Assembly (NCBI RefSeq): GCF_000523275.1
Contig: NZ_ATHQ01000002.1
Span: 22,300-86,299, forward strand
Direction: 5' to 3'
From: Lebetimonas sp. JH292
Lineage (GTDB): Bacteria; Campylobacterota; Campylobacteria; Campylobacterales; Nautiliaceae
Length of the DNA: 64,000 bases
This document shows positions 17,057 through 24,733 of the stretch, piece by piece. The first letter of the stretch is position 1. Each line of letters starts with the position of its first letter. The position numbers and the translations under genes were made by a program. Under the pieces are notes generated by a model. It had not been told where the DNA came from. It did no database searches and saw only the letters and a list, made by a program, of their open reading frames with translations.

Positions 17057-17062
17057 TATAAT
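17057..17062 (+). promoter_or_regulatory. -10 box of the OB-TM2 gene
   Basis: TATAAT lies 32 nt before the ATG at 17095, a longer leader than at the other promoters. A full AAAGGAGAAAG ribosome site lies between. Confidence 0.45.
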
Positions 17063-17094
17063 TTTTAAGTCATAAAAAATTAAAGGAGAAAGAG

Positions 17095-17247
17095 ATGAAA
17101 GGAAAAGTGTTAGATTTTAATCTTCAGGAGGGAAAAGGTGTAATAAGCGGAGATGACGGCAAAAGATATGAATTTGAAATAAAAGAGTGGAAAGAACAGA
17201 CTCCTCCGCAAAAAAACGATACTGTGGATTTTGAAGTAAATGAAGAA
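17095..17247 (+). repeat. 153-bp direct repeat, copy A
   Basis: I count six differences in 153 aligned bases against 17551-17703; three change an amino acid (Leu/Phe, Val/Ile, Gly/Asp) and three are silent. Both copies begin at the start codon, so the duplication covers exactly one protein domain. Confidence 0.85.
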
Positions 17248-17547
17248 GGCAGGGCTGTAGGAATTTATTATGATTTGGAAAATTCTCCTTCATCAGGTGA
17301 AAAAAGTAAAATAGTTGCATTTTTATTGGCTTTCTTTTTAGGAGGTTTTGGAATACACAAATTTTATTTGGGATGTAATAAAGAAGGCATAATAATGTTG
17401 GTTGTTTTTCTTGTGGGTATTTTTTTAGCGGGAATTCCTTCTTTTGTAATTGCGGTAATTGCATTTATTGAATCATTAATATATATATTTAAATCTGATA
17501 AAGATTTTGAAGAAATTTATGTTAAAAATAAACGATGCTGGTTTTAA
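17095..17547 (+). CDS. OB/cold-shock-like domain fused to TM2 membrane domain
   Basis: The 150-residue protein has an N-terminal ~58-residue small beta domain (KGKVLDFNLQEGKGVISGDD and so on), built like a cold-shock/OB domain with a G-x-G-x-I-x-G-D-D-G-K-R-Y turn. A TM2 domain follows: LAFFLGGFGIHKFYLGCNKEG, then two hydrophobic helices. TM2 proteins are widespread, and their function is not defined. The first ~51 codons are almost identical to those of the next gene. The start has a strong AAAGGAGAAAG site. Confidence 0.8.
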   Translation: MKGKVLDFNLQEGKGVISGDDGKRYEFEIKEWKEQTPPQKNDTVDFEVNEEGRAVGIYYDLENSPSSGEKSKIVAFLLAFFLGGFGIHKFYLGCNKEGIIMLVVFLVGIFLAGIPSFVIAVIAFIESLIYIFKSDKDFEEIYVKNKRCWF

Positions 17548-17550
17548 TAA

Positions 17551-17703
17551 ATGAAAGGAAAAGTGTTAGATTTTAATTTTCAGGAGGGGAAAGGTATAAT
17601 AAGCGGGGATGACGACAAAAGATACGAATTTGAAATAAAAGAGTGGAAAGAACAGACTCCTCCGCAAAAAAACGATACTGTGGATTTTGAAGTAAATGAA
17701 GAA
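17551..17703 (+). repeat. 153-bp direct repeat, copy B
   Basis: Second copy of the domain-length repeat starting at the ATG; see copy A for the comparison. Sequence similarity ends abruptly after GTAAATGAAGAA. Confidence 0.85.
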
Positions 17704-18294
17704 AAAGCACTAAAAATTTATCTGTTGGAAACTCCGGATAAAAAAATAAAAGAAAATATTAAAACATTTGGAGGCAGCGGGGGAGTATTGCTGCTGATAG
17801 CCGGATTTTTTTCACCCATTCCACATATAGGGGCGGCTATTTCTTTGCTTGCGAGTGTGGTCGGGTTTATACTGATGGCTATTGCAATCAAGCAGCTTTC
17901 CGAATTTAAAAAAGATGAAAAAGCTTTTAAAAATTTTATAATAGCAACAGTGCTTTATTTTGTAAATTCTTTTCTGTTTTTATTTTTGATACTCGGTTTT
18001 ATTATTGCAATAATTGCCGGAAGCGACAATTCTTCCGATGAAATGACTTCCGTTTTGGTTTTTGTCTCAATAATAGGAATTGTGTTATATATTTTGGGTA
18101 TAGTTAGTTCGCTGTTTTTTAAAAAATGTTTTAATTCTTTAAGCAAAATAACAAATGAAAAAATGTTTTCAACGGGTGGAAATCTTATTTTTATCGGAAG
18201 TTTTTTAACAATAATACTTGTTGGTTTTATAATTATATTAATAGGCTGGATTTTTGTTACCGTGGGATTTTTTTCTTTAAATTCAAACAGTTAA
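17551..18294 (+). CDS. OB/cold-shock-like domain fused to multi-helix membrane domain (DUF996-like)
   Basis: The 247-residue protein carries the same N-terminal domain as the upstream gene, then about five membrane helices (FGGSGGVLLLIAGFFSPIPH, SLLASVVGFILMAIAIKQLS and others) that resemble DUF996 proteins; that family call is tentative. Only three bases separate the genes, and there is no separate Shine-Dalgarno, so it is probably translated by coupling. The role is unknown. The shared soluble head suggests that both membrane domains respond to or bind the same partner. Confidence 0.75.
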   Translation: MKGKVLDFNFQEGKGIISGDDDKRYEFEIKEWKEQTPPQKNDTVDFEVNEEKALKIYLLETPDKKIKENIKTFGGSGGVLLLIAGFFSPIPHIGAAISLLASVVGFILMAIAIKQLSEFKKDEKAFKNFIIATVLYFVNSFLFLFLILGFIIAIIAGSDNSSDEMTSVLVFVSIIGIVLYILGIVSSLFFKKCFNSLSKITNEKMFSTGGNLIFIGSFLTIILVGFIIILIGWIFVTVGFFSLNSNS

Positions 18295-18318
18295 TTTGAC
18301 TTTTTTTCTTTTCATAAA

Positions 18319-18324
18319 TATAAT
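18319..18324 (+). promoter_or_regulatory. -10 box of topA
   Basis: TATAAT ends 21 nt before the topA TTG, with TAAAAAAGG between. The TGn extension is absent here. Confidence 0.55.
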
Positions 18325-18345
18325 TGCGGCTAAAAAAGGCCTGTA

Positions 18346-20523
18346 TTGAGTAAGAATTTGATAATAGTAGAATCTCCCGCAAAAGCAAAAACAATTAAAA
18401 ATTTTTTAGGTAAAAATTATGAAGTTGTGGCGAGTAAAGGGCATATAAGGGATTTGCCCAAAACTTCTTTTGGTATAAAAATAGAAGATGATAAATTTTT
18501 TCCTCAGTATCGCGTTACCAAAGACCATCAGGATATTGCAAAAAAACTGAAAGAACTTGCAAAAAAATCAGAAAATATCTATATAGCCACTGATGAAGAC
18601 AGAGAAGGTGAGGCGATAGGGTTTCACATAGCAAACGTAATAGGCAAAAATCCGGAAGAACTTCCTAGAATTGTGTTTCATGAAATTACAAAAACCGCTA
18701 TAAAAAATGCATTAAAAACACCAAAAAAGCTTGATATTAACAGAGTAAACGCCCAGCAGGCAAGAAGACTTCTTGATCGGATTGTGGGTTATAAACTCTC
18801 ACCCCTACTTAATAAAAAAATTCAAAAAGGTTTAAGCGCCGGCAGGGTTCAAAGTTCTGCTCTTAAACTTATAGTGGACAGAGAAAGGGAAATCAAAGCG
18901 TTTGTTCCTCAGGAATACTGGAGTATAGAAGGTGTTTTTAAAAACAAGGCCGGAAGTTTAATTAAATATAACGGCAAAAAACTTGATAAATTTGATATAA
19001 AAACAAAAGATGAAGCGGGAAAAATTGTAAATGAATTAAAACCTCTTGAATATACAGTAACTAAAATAGAAAAGAAAAAAACAAAAGTAAAATCCCCAGC
19101 TCCTTTTATGACTTCAACACTTCAGCAGGTTGCAAGCAGCGAGCTCGGATTTGGCCCGAGAAGAACAATGCAGATAGCGCAAAAACTTTATGAAGGTGTT
19201 AAAACCCCTGTGGGCGAGACTGGTATTATCACCTATATGAGAACTGACAGTTTAAATATTGCAAAAGAAGCCCAGGATGGGGCAGTGAAATTTATAAAAG
19301 AAAATATAGGTGAAAATTATGCCCAGGCTAAAACATACAAAACTAAATCATCAGGTGCCCAAGAAGCACATGAAGCAATAAGACCGGTTGATGTGAGACT
19401 GACTCCGGAGGATTTAAAAAACTATTTAACTAAAGATGAATTAAAATCATATACTTTGATTTATAACAGATTTTTGGCATCTCAGATGAAAGATGCCGAA
19501 TATGAAACTCAAAATATTTATATTTCCAATGAATTAGGTGAATTTAAAATAAGCGGTAAAAAACTGATTTTTGACGGATTTTATAAAGTTTACGGAAAAC
19601 CGAGCGCAGATGAATTATTACCTGAATTCAGTAAAGGCGAAAAATTAAAACCGGATGATGTAAAAGCAACCCAGCATTTTACAAAACCGCCTGAAAGATA
19701 CACGGAGGCAAGTCTTATTAAAAAACTCGAATCTCTTGGAATCGGAAGGCCTTCCACTTACGCCCCGACCGTCACTTTGCTTCAAAACAGAAATTATGTT
19801 GAGGTAAAAGATAAAAAACTTTTTCCGACAGAAATTGCCTTTAATGTTATTGAAACGCTTGAAAAACATTTTCCAAATATAGTGGATGCGAATTTTACTG
19901 CGAATATGGAAGAAATGCTCGATAAAATTGCGGAAAACAAAAAAGACTGGCAGGAAGTGTTAAAAGAATTTTACAAACCTTTTATGGATATGATTGATAA
20001 AGGATATAAAGAAATCCCCTCACAAAAAATTGCAAAACCAATTGATGAGACATGCCCTTTATGCGGGGCGCCTCTTGTTATCAGAAAAGGGAGATTCGGA
20101 GAGTTTATAGCCTGCAGCAGCTACCCGAAATGTAAATATACAAGGCCATTGGAAGAAGAAAAAGTAAAAAAAGCCGATGTCAAATGTGACAAATGCGGGG
20201 CCGACATGGTTATTAAAAAAGGAAAAAACGGGGAGTTTTTGGCATGCAGCAATTATCCGAAATGTAAAAACACAAAACCGCTTAACCCTCCCGAAATTCT
20301 TGAAGATGTAAAATGCCCGGAATGTGGCGGGGATATAATAAAAAGAAAATCCCGTAGAGGCGAGTTTTACGGTTGCAGCAATTATCCGAAATGCAAATTT
20401 ATTTCCAAATATCGTCCCACCAATGAAAAATGTCCGGAATGCGGATATTTAATGGCCAAGCGTACATACAGGGGAAAAGAAGTACTTGAATGTATAAAAT
20501 GCAAAACAAGGAAAGATATTTGA
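18346..20523 (+). CDS. topA: DNA topoisomerase I
   Basis: Type IA enzyme that relaxes negative supercoils. The 725 residues have TOPRIM at the N-terminus (E9 in IVESPAKAKTI; DEDREGE at 83-89), the catalytic tyrosine Y297 in ITYMRTDS, and a C-terminal tail with four Cys4 zinc-ribbon modules (CPLCGAPL..., CDKCGADM..., CPECGGDI..., CPECGYLM...), each ending in a C-x-x-Y-P-K-C or related pair. The last module is shorter. TTG start after TAAAAAAGGCC. The stop codon overlaps the TTG of the phosphodiesterase gene. Confidence 0.96.
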   Translation: MSKNLIIVESPAKAKTIKNFLGKNYEVVASKGHIRDLPKTSFGIKIEDDKFFPQYRVTKDHQDIAKKLKELAKKSENIYIATDEDREGEAIGFHIANVIGKNPEELPRIVFHEITKTAIKNALKTPKKLDINRVNAQQARRLLDRIVGYKLSPLLNKKIQKGLSAGRVQSSALKLIVDREREIKAFVPQEYWSIEGVFKNKAGSLIKYNGKKLDKFDIKTKDEAGKIVNELKPLEYTVTKIEKKKTKVKSPAPFMTSTLQQVASSELGFGPRRTMQIAQKLYEGVKTPVGETGIITYMRTDSLNIAKEAQDGAVKFIKENIGENYAQAKTYKTKSSGAQEAHEAIRPVDVRLTPEDLKNYLTKDELKSYTLIYNRFLASQMKDAEYETQNIYISNELGEFKISGKKLIFDGFYKVYGKPSADELLPEFSKGEKLKPDDVKATQHFTKPPERYTEASLIKKLESLGIGRPSTYAPTVTLLQNRNYVEVKDKKLFPTEIAFNVIETLEKHFPNIVDANFTANMEEMLDKIAENKKDWQEVLKEFYKPFMDMIDKGYKEIPSQKIAKPIDETCPLCGAPLVIRKGRFGEFIACSSYPKCKYTRPLEEEKVKKADVKCDKCGADMVIKKGKNGEFLACSNYPKCKNTKPLNPPEILEDVKCPECGGDIIKRKSRRGEFYGCSNYPKCKFISKYRPTNEKCPECGYLMAKRTYRGKEVLECIKCKTRKDI

Positions 20524-21032
20524 AAATAGGTATTATTTCAGATACACATAAAAAACCGGGAAGGGCCAAAAAAGCAATAGATTTGCTTTTGAGCAAAAAT
20601 ATAGAATTTATGCTTCATGCGGGAGATATTGTTAGAGTCGAAGTTTTGGAATATTTAGAAAAGAAAATCAGATATGTGGCTGTTCTTGGTAATAACGACC
20701 ACCATTTATACAGTGTAATTGATAAATATAATCTTGTAACAGAACCTTATTATTTTAAACTTGCAAACAAAACATGGAAATTAATGCATTATCCAAAATA
20801 TATGTTTCCTTTGGAAACCGATATAATTGTTTACGGGCACACGCATGATGTGGATATAAGCTATAACGGTAAAAATTTGATTCTTAATCCGGGTGAAGTT
20901 TGTGCAAGAGACCACGGATTTTCTACATGTATGACTTTGGATATTGAGCCTCATAAATATATTGTAACGCTTTATTACAGAAAAGTTGGTGATAGTGAAT
21001 GGAAAGAAAAGAAAAAAGAATTTATTTTTTAA
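20520..21032 (+). CDS. YfcE/MJ0936-type metallophosphoesterase
   Basis: From the TTG at 20520 the protein is 170 residues: KIGIISDTHKKPG, FMLHAGDIV, VAVLGNNDHH, and YGHTHDVD, the metal-binding motifs of calcineurin-like phosphodiesterases of the YfcE family. The TTG is favoured over an ATG at 20490 because it follows AAGGAAAGA and puts the first beta strand at residue 2. The overlap with topA (TTGA) implies translational coupling. The substrate is unknown. A C-terminal stretch after the last motif is longer than in short family members. Confidence 0.86.
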   Translation: MKIGIISDTHKKPGRAKKAIDLLLSKNIEFMLHAGDIVRVEVLEYLEKKIRYVAVLGNNDHHLYSVIDKYNLVTEPYYFKLANKTWKLMHYPKYMFPLETDIIVYGHTHDVDISYNGKNLILNPGEVCARDHGFSTCMTLDIEPHKYIVTLYYRKVGDSEWKEKKKEFIF

Positions 21033-21035
21033 TGC

Positions 21036-21041
21036 TATAAT
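21036..21041 (+). promoter_or_regulatory. Extended -10 promoter of the DUF389 gene
   Basis: TGCTATAAT ends 17 nt before the ATG at 21059. Confidence 0.55.
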
Positions 21042-21058
21042 TAATAAAAAGAAAAATT

Positions 21059-22087
21059 ATGGAATTAAGATTAATTGAAGCTGTTTTACCAAAAGAAAAA
21101 AAAGAAGATATACAAACCTTGCTTTCAAAAGAAAATATTGTCGATTTTTGGCGTGAAGAAATTGTTGAAGATAAAATTATTTTTCAAATTTTGGTAGATG
21201 CGATATTATCCGAAAAACTGATTGATAAGCTTTCAAGAAAATTTTCAAAAGACGAGAGATTTAGAATTGTCAGCATGGATGTAAAAACAACCCTTCCGCT
21301 CCCCCAGCAGGAAATTTCAAAAACCAAACACATAAGAGTAAGTATTCCGGAACTTTACAATGCCATTGTTTCATCGATTGAAATAAATTATATTTTTATA
21401 ACAATGATTGTTCTTTCAACAATAATTGCAGCATTTGGGCTTTATAAAAACAGCGGGGCAATTATAATCGGCGCCATGGTGATAGCCCCTTTGCTCTCTC
21501 CCAATATTGCCGTTTCGTTTGCCACGGTTTTAGGAGATTTGGAACTTGAAAAAAAAGGAATTGCGGCTTTTTTGATCGGCTGTTTTATTGCTCTGCTTTT
21601 ATCGGTTGCAATAGGGTTTTTTCTAAATATTGATGTTGACAATTTTGAAATAAAAAGCAGAATAGCTGTAAATTATCCTGATTTGATTATTGCTTTTGTT
21701 TCAGGGGTTGCCGGAACATTGGCGTTTACCACAGGTCAGATGATGGGACTTGTGGGTGTTATGGTTGCAATTTCCCTGCTTCCCCCTTTGGTTAACACGG
21801 GATTATTAATATCTAACGGATATTTTTTATATGCAACAGGGAGTTTTTTACTTTTTTTGGCAAACTTTGCAAGTTTAAATCTTGCCGGTGTTTTGACATT
21901 TTTGTTTCAGGGTGTTAAACCGAGAAAATGGTGGGAAGAAAAAAAAGCAAAAGAGCATAGAATAAAAGCTATTATTTTATGGATGATTTTAATTTTTATT
22001 TTAATATTTGCAATTTTTGCGGAAAAAAAATTTTTGGCAAAGAAAAGACTGTTTCAGGAGAATAAAATATTTTATTTTAAAAAGTGA
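21059..22087 (+). CDS. DUF389 membrane protein
   Basis: The 342-residue protein has a ~95-residue soluble N-terminal domain and then about six membrane helices with the DUF389 core SGAIIIGAMVIAPLLSPNIA, plus GVAGTLAFTTGQMMGLVGVM and ISLLPPLVNTGLL. The family's function is unknown. The last codons lie inside a 30-bp repeat that is also found at the tRNA-Lys 3' end, so the native C-terminus may have been altered by an insertion next to the tRNA gene. Confidence 0.87.
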   Translation: MELRLIEAVLPKEKKEDIQTLLSKENIVDFWREEIVEDKIIFQILVDAILSEKLIDKLSRKFSKDERFRIVSMDVKTTLPLPQQEISKTKHIRVSIPELYNAIVSSIEINYIFITMIVLSTIIAAFGLYKNSGAIIIGAMVIAPLLSPNIAVSFATVLGDLELEKKGIAAFLIGCFIALLLSVAIGFFLNIDVDNFEIKSRIAVNYPDLIIAFVSGVAGTLAFTTGQMMGLVGVMVAISLLPPLVNTGLLISNGYFLYATGSFLLFLANFASLNLAGVLTFLFQGVKPRKWWEEKKAKEHRIKAIILWMILIFILIFAIFAEKKFLAKKRLFQENKIFYFKK

Positions 22088-22094
22088 CCCGTGT
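22065..22094 (+). repeat. 30-bp direct repeat of the tRNA-Lys 3' end, distal copy
   Basis: Thirty bases, starting AAATATTTTATTTTAAAAAG and ending in GACCCGTGT, are identical at 22548-22577. The last nine bases belong to the tRNA-Lys acceptor and T arm in the proximal copy. This is the pattern left by site-specific integration at a tRNA 3' end. Confidence 0.85.
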
Positions 22095-22119
22095 ATCTAC
22101 TGTTATAATTGTTCTGATT

Positions 22120-22319
22120 ATTTAGGTATTAGGCTTGATAAAGAATTAGAGAATAAACTTGAAACAATAGTAAAGCAGACTAAAAAATCAAAAAGTTTTT
22201 TTATCAGGGAGGCTTTAAAAGAATATCTTCAAAAGTTAGAAGATGAAGAGATTTTAAAAATAGAGTATCTTATGAAAAATCCGGGGGATAAAAGAATTAA
22301 AAGCCATTCAAAAGGTTAA
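22120..22319 (+). pseudogene. Ribbon-helix-helix antitoxin remnant
   Basis: GIRLDKELENKLETIVKQ followed by KSKSFFIREALKEYLQKLED is the ribbon-helix-helix DNA-binding pattern of ParD/RelB-type antitoxins. The frame has no proper start of its own: upstream it runs back into the DUF389 gene. After LMKNPGDK two frames compete (one ends SHSKG, the other continues AIQKVKSENILIDLL), which suggests a frameshift. No intact toxin follows. Probably a broken toxin-antitoxin module inside the tRNA-flanked insert. Confidence 0.62.
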
Positions 22320-22570
22320 AAGTGAAAATATTCTTATTGATTTATTAGATGGAAAAAGAGAAAAATTGACTTTTTTAGAACTCATTTAGAATATTATTTA
22401 TATACCAGTTGCGATATATTTAACCACAATTAATTCTATAACTCCTATAAAGTAATAAAGAAGCCAAACAAGCCATTGATTTAATGAATGAAGATAAAAA
22501 ATTTAAAGACTTTGAAGAAAAAACTAAAATCGGATTATATGATATTGAAATATTTTATTTTAAAAAGTGA
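22320..22570 (+). pseudogene. Gene debris between antitoxin remnant and tRNA-Lys
   Basis: No complete reading frame. One frame gives KEAKQAIDLMNEDKKFKDFE then TKIGLYDIEIFYFKK, ending inside the 30-bp repeat with the same YFKK stop as DUF389. It looks like the C-terminus of a lost protein. Family not recognised. Confidence 0.5.
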
Positions 22571-22577
22571 CCCGTGT
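22548..22577 (+). repeat. 30-bp direct repeat, proximal copy in tRNA-Lys
   Basis: Identical to 22065-22094. Bases 22568-22577 are the 3' end of the tRNA-Lys gene on the minus strand. Confidence 0.85.
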
Positions 22578-22640
22578 GGGAATCGAACCCACAACCCTCG
22601 GATTAAGAGTCCGATGCTCTGCCAGTTGAGCTAACGAGTC
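22568..22640 (-). tRNA. tRNA-Lys (CTT anticodon)
   Basis: The minus strand folds as a full cloverleaf. Acceptor GACTCGT pairs with ACGGGTC (one G-U pair). The anticodon arm TCGGA-CTCTTAA-TCCGA has loop CTCTTAA, anticodon CTT for lysine AAG codons. The T arm GTGGG-TTCGAAT-CCCAC is standard. CCA is not encoded. The 5' end faces the bioB promoter, which begins seven bases away on the other strand. Confidence 0.95.
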
Positions 22641-22646
22641 GTGTGG

Positions 22647-22652
22647 TATAAT
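22647..22652 (+). promoter_or_regulatory. Extended -10 promoter of bioB
   Basis: TGGTATAAT ends 20 nt before the bioB ATG, with AAAAAAGAAGG between. Divergent from the tRNA-Lys gene. Confidence 0.58.
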
Positions 22653-22672
22653 TATATCAAAAAAGAAGGTTT

Positions 22673-23503
22673 ATGGATAAAGTATATTTATGTGCTATAT
22701 CAAATATTAGAAGCGGGGCGTGCAGGGAAGACTGCAGATTTTGTACCCAGAGTGTCAAATGGGGTGCTAATATAAACAGATACAGGGAAAAAAGTATTAA
22801 AACTATTGTTTATGAGGCAAAACTTGCAAAAAAAAACCGGGCAAGCGGATTTTGTCTTGTTACAAGCGGGAAAGGTCTTGATGACAAAACACTTGAATAT
22901 GTAGGCAGGGCAAGTAAGGCAATACTCAAAGAAGTGGATATAACTATTATTGCATGCAACGGAATTGCAAGCAAAGTTGCATTAAAGGAACTTAAAAACT
23001 GCGGTATAAAAATTTATAACCACAATCTTGAAACAAGTCAGGAATATTATCCTAAAATCTGTTCAACCCACAGCTGGGATGAAAGATTTAAAACATGTGA
23101 AAATATAAAATCAGTGGGTCTTGGACTTTGCTGCGGAGGAATTTTTGGAATGGGAGAAAGTGAAGAGGATAGAATAAGTCTTATTAATTCACTAAAAAAA
23201 CTTAATCCTGAAGGAATACCGATAAACTTTTTTATAGAAAATCCAAAACTGCCTCTAAAAGCAACCCACACAAAAGAATTTGCAGTTAATATAATTAAAA
23301 AAATAAGGAGCGAATTTCCAAATTCCATTGTAATGATGGCGGGAGGCCGGGAAATTGTATTTAAAGAGACTTGGATTGAAGGAATAAAAGTAGGTGCTAA
23401 CTCTATAGTTATCGGGGATTATCTGACAACAAAAGGCGAGAGACCCGACAGGGATATAGAAATATTAAAAAAAGAAAATATAGAGATAGCAAATGCATGC
23501 TGA
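22673..23503 (+). CDS. bioB: Biotin synthase
   Basis: Radical-SAM enzyme that inserts sulfur into dethiobiotin. The 276 residues have the SAM-cluster cysteines C17, C21 and C24 in GACREDCRFCTQS; later come HNLETSQEYYP and GLGLCCGGIFGMGES, typical of BioB, including the second-cluster cysteines. It is shorter than the E. coli enzyme (~346) but typical for Campylobacterota. bioF lies 9 kb away on the opposite strand. The gene overlaps the next one by 11 bases. Confidence 0.93.
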   Translation: MDKVYLCAISNIRSGACREDCRFCTQSVKWGANINRYREKSIKTIVYEAKLAKKNRASGFCLVTSGKGLDDKTLEYVGRASKAILKEVDITIIACNGIASKVALKELKNCGIKIYNHNLETSQEYYPKICSTHSWDERFKTCENIKSVGLGLCCGGIFGMGESEEDRISLINSLKKLNPEGIPINFFIENPKLPLKATHTKEFAVNIIKKIRSEFPNSIVMMAGGREIVFKETWIEGIKVGANSIVIGDYLTTKGERPDRDIEILKKENIEIANAC

Positions 23504-24641
23504 GTTTATTTTGATTTTATCATTAGCCGTAATTATTCTTATTTCACCTTTTATAAGTTCTATATTTCGTTTTCCCATTTTGGCGGTTGAAATTATTTTG
23601 GGAGCAATTTTCAGTTTTATAGGATTAATTGGGGAAAATGAAATTTTTAGCTTACTTTCTGAAACAGGTTTTTTATATTTAATGCTGCTTGCCGGGATGG
23701 AAATAAACTTAAAAGAGATGTTTAAACTTGAAAAAAAGATATTTATCTATGCTGTTTTATTTTTGATATTAATGTATCTGCTTAGTTTATTGAGCGTTTT
23801 TTTCTTAGGATTCAGTAAAATATTTATTGTTGTTTTTCCTTTGGTTTCGGTTGGGCTTATACTCTCTTTGCAACAGGAAATCGGCAAAAAAGAGTGGCTT
23901 GAACTTGCAATGAAAGTAGGGGTAATTGCCGAGGTTGTTTCTATTATTGTTTTGACGCTTCTTAGCAGTTATTTTGAATTTGGCTTTACACACAGATTTT
24001 TTGTAAATATTTCTATATTAATGGCAGTTTTAATTTCCCTTGCGGTTTTGTTTTTTATAATGAGAACACTTTTTTGGTGGTTTCCCGAGATTAAATTTTA
24101 TCTGATGCCGGGAATTGATAAATATCATCAGGATGTGAGAATTGCGATTAGCCTCTTTTTTATAGTAATTGTTCTTTTGTATAAAATAGGTATTGATGTG
24201 GTTTTGGGGGCTTTTGTGGTAGGGGTGTTTTTGAAAACGTTTTTTGAGCATAATAAATCGCTTGAGCACAAATTGGCACCTTTTGGATTCGGTTTTTTGA
24301 TTCCAATATTTTTTGTGCATGTGGGTTCAAGTCTTGATATAAAACTTCTTTCTTCAAAAATGCTGGTTGACAGTTTTTATATCGTGCTTTTAATGATTTT
24401 AATAAGAATTTTTGCTTCATCTGTTTTTTTCCGTGTTTTGAATTTAAACAGTATATTGTTTGGTATAAGCCTTTCCATGCCTCTTACTCTAATGATTGCC
24501 GTTGCCGCACTTGCACATCAGAATCATACAATAAATGATTATTGGTATAATGTTTTGGTTGTTGCGGCCGTAATGGAAGTTATTGTTGTGATGGTAGGAG
24601 TTAAAATATTGAATAAATTAATAGTTAAAAGTGAAAAATGA
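23493..24641 (+). CDS. CPA2-type cation:proton antiporter (KefB-like)
   Basis: The 382-residue protein has 11-12 membrane helices with the CPA2 pattern: PILAVEIILGAIFSFIGLIG near the N-terminus, LMLLAGMEINLKEM, and LGAFVVGVFLKTFF in the middle. It has no C-terminal TrkA-N/RCK regulatory domain. Members exchange Na+ or K+ for H+ across the inner membrane; the ion here is not determined. The start overlaps the bioB end, implying a shared transcript. Confidence 0.86.
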   Translation: MHAEFILILSLAVIILISPFISSIFRFPILAVEIILGAIFSFIGLIGENEIFSLLSETGFLYLMLLAGMEINLKEMFKLEKKIFIYAVLFLILMYLLSLLSVFFLGFSKIFIVVFPLVSVGLILSLQQEIGKKEWLELAMKVGVIAEVVSIIVLTLLSSYFEFGFTHRFFVNISILMAVLISLAVLFFIMRTLFWWFPEIKFYLMPGIDKYHQDVRIAISLFFIVIVLLYKIGIDVVLGAFVVGVFLKTFFEHNKSLEHKLAPFGFGFLIPIFFVHVGSSLDIKLLSSKMLVDSFYIVLLMILIRIFASSVFFRVLNLNSILFGISLSMPLTLMIAVAALAHQNHTINDYWYNVLVVAAVMEVIVVMVGVKILNKLIVKSEK

Positions 24642-24712
24642 AAAATTTAAAATATTAAGATATTGTTCTTAACTTTTCACTTTTAATTTTTCATTATTAA
24701 TAGTTGGTATAA
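24627..24712. repeat. AT-rich palindrome between antiporter and gltX
   Basis: ATAGTTAAAAGTGAAAAATG and its inverse, TTTTCACTTTTAATTTTTCA, flank a short centre (TTAAGATATTGTTC). The palindrome overlaps the antiporter stop codon and reaches the gltX -10 box. It may act as a bidirectional terminator, but it is A-T only and has no T-run of its own. Its arms are the same AAAGTGAAAAAT word seen in other spacers. Confidence 0.5.
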
Positions 24713-24713
24713 T
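24708..24713 (+). promoter_or_regulatory. Extended -10 promoter of gltX
   Basis: TGGTATAAT ends 20 nt before the gltX ATG, with AAAAAAAGG between. Confidence 0.6.
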
Positions 24714-24733
24714 TTCACAAAAAAAGGAAAATA

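Noticed and set aside
17095..17265. True cold-shock protein
   Set aside because: The domain is OB-like but lacks the RNP motifs of CspA (K-G-F-G-F-I), so only 'cold-shock-like' is used.
20041..20520. Repeated zinc-ribbon coding units in topA as a possible tandem DNA repeat
   Set aside because: They are normal C-terminal Cys4 modules of the enzyme, diverged at DNA level.
22008..22319. A 103-residue ORF starting inside DUF389
   Set aside because: Its first ~35 codons are DUF389 read out of frame; only the ribbon-helix-helix part from about 22120 is real sequence, so it is listed as a remnant.
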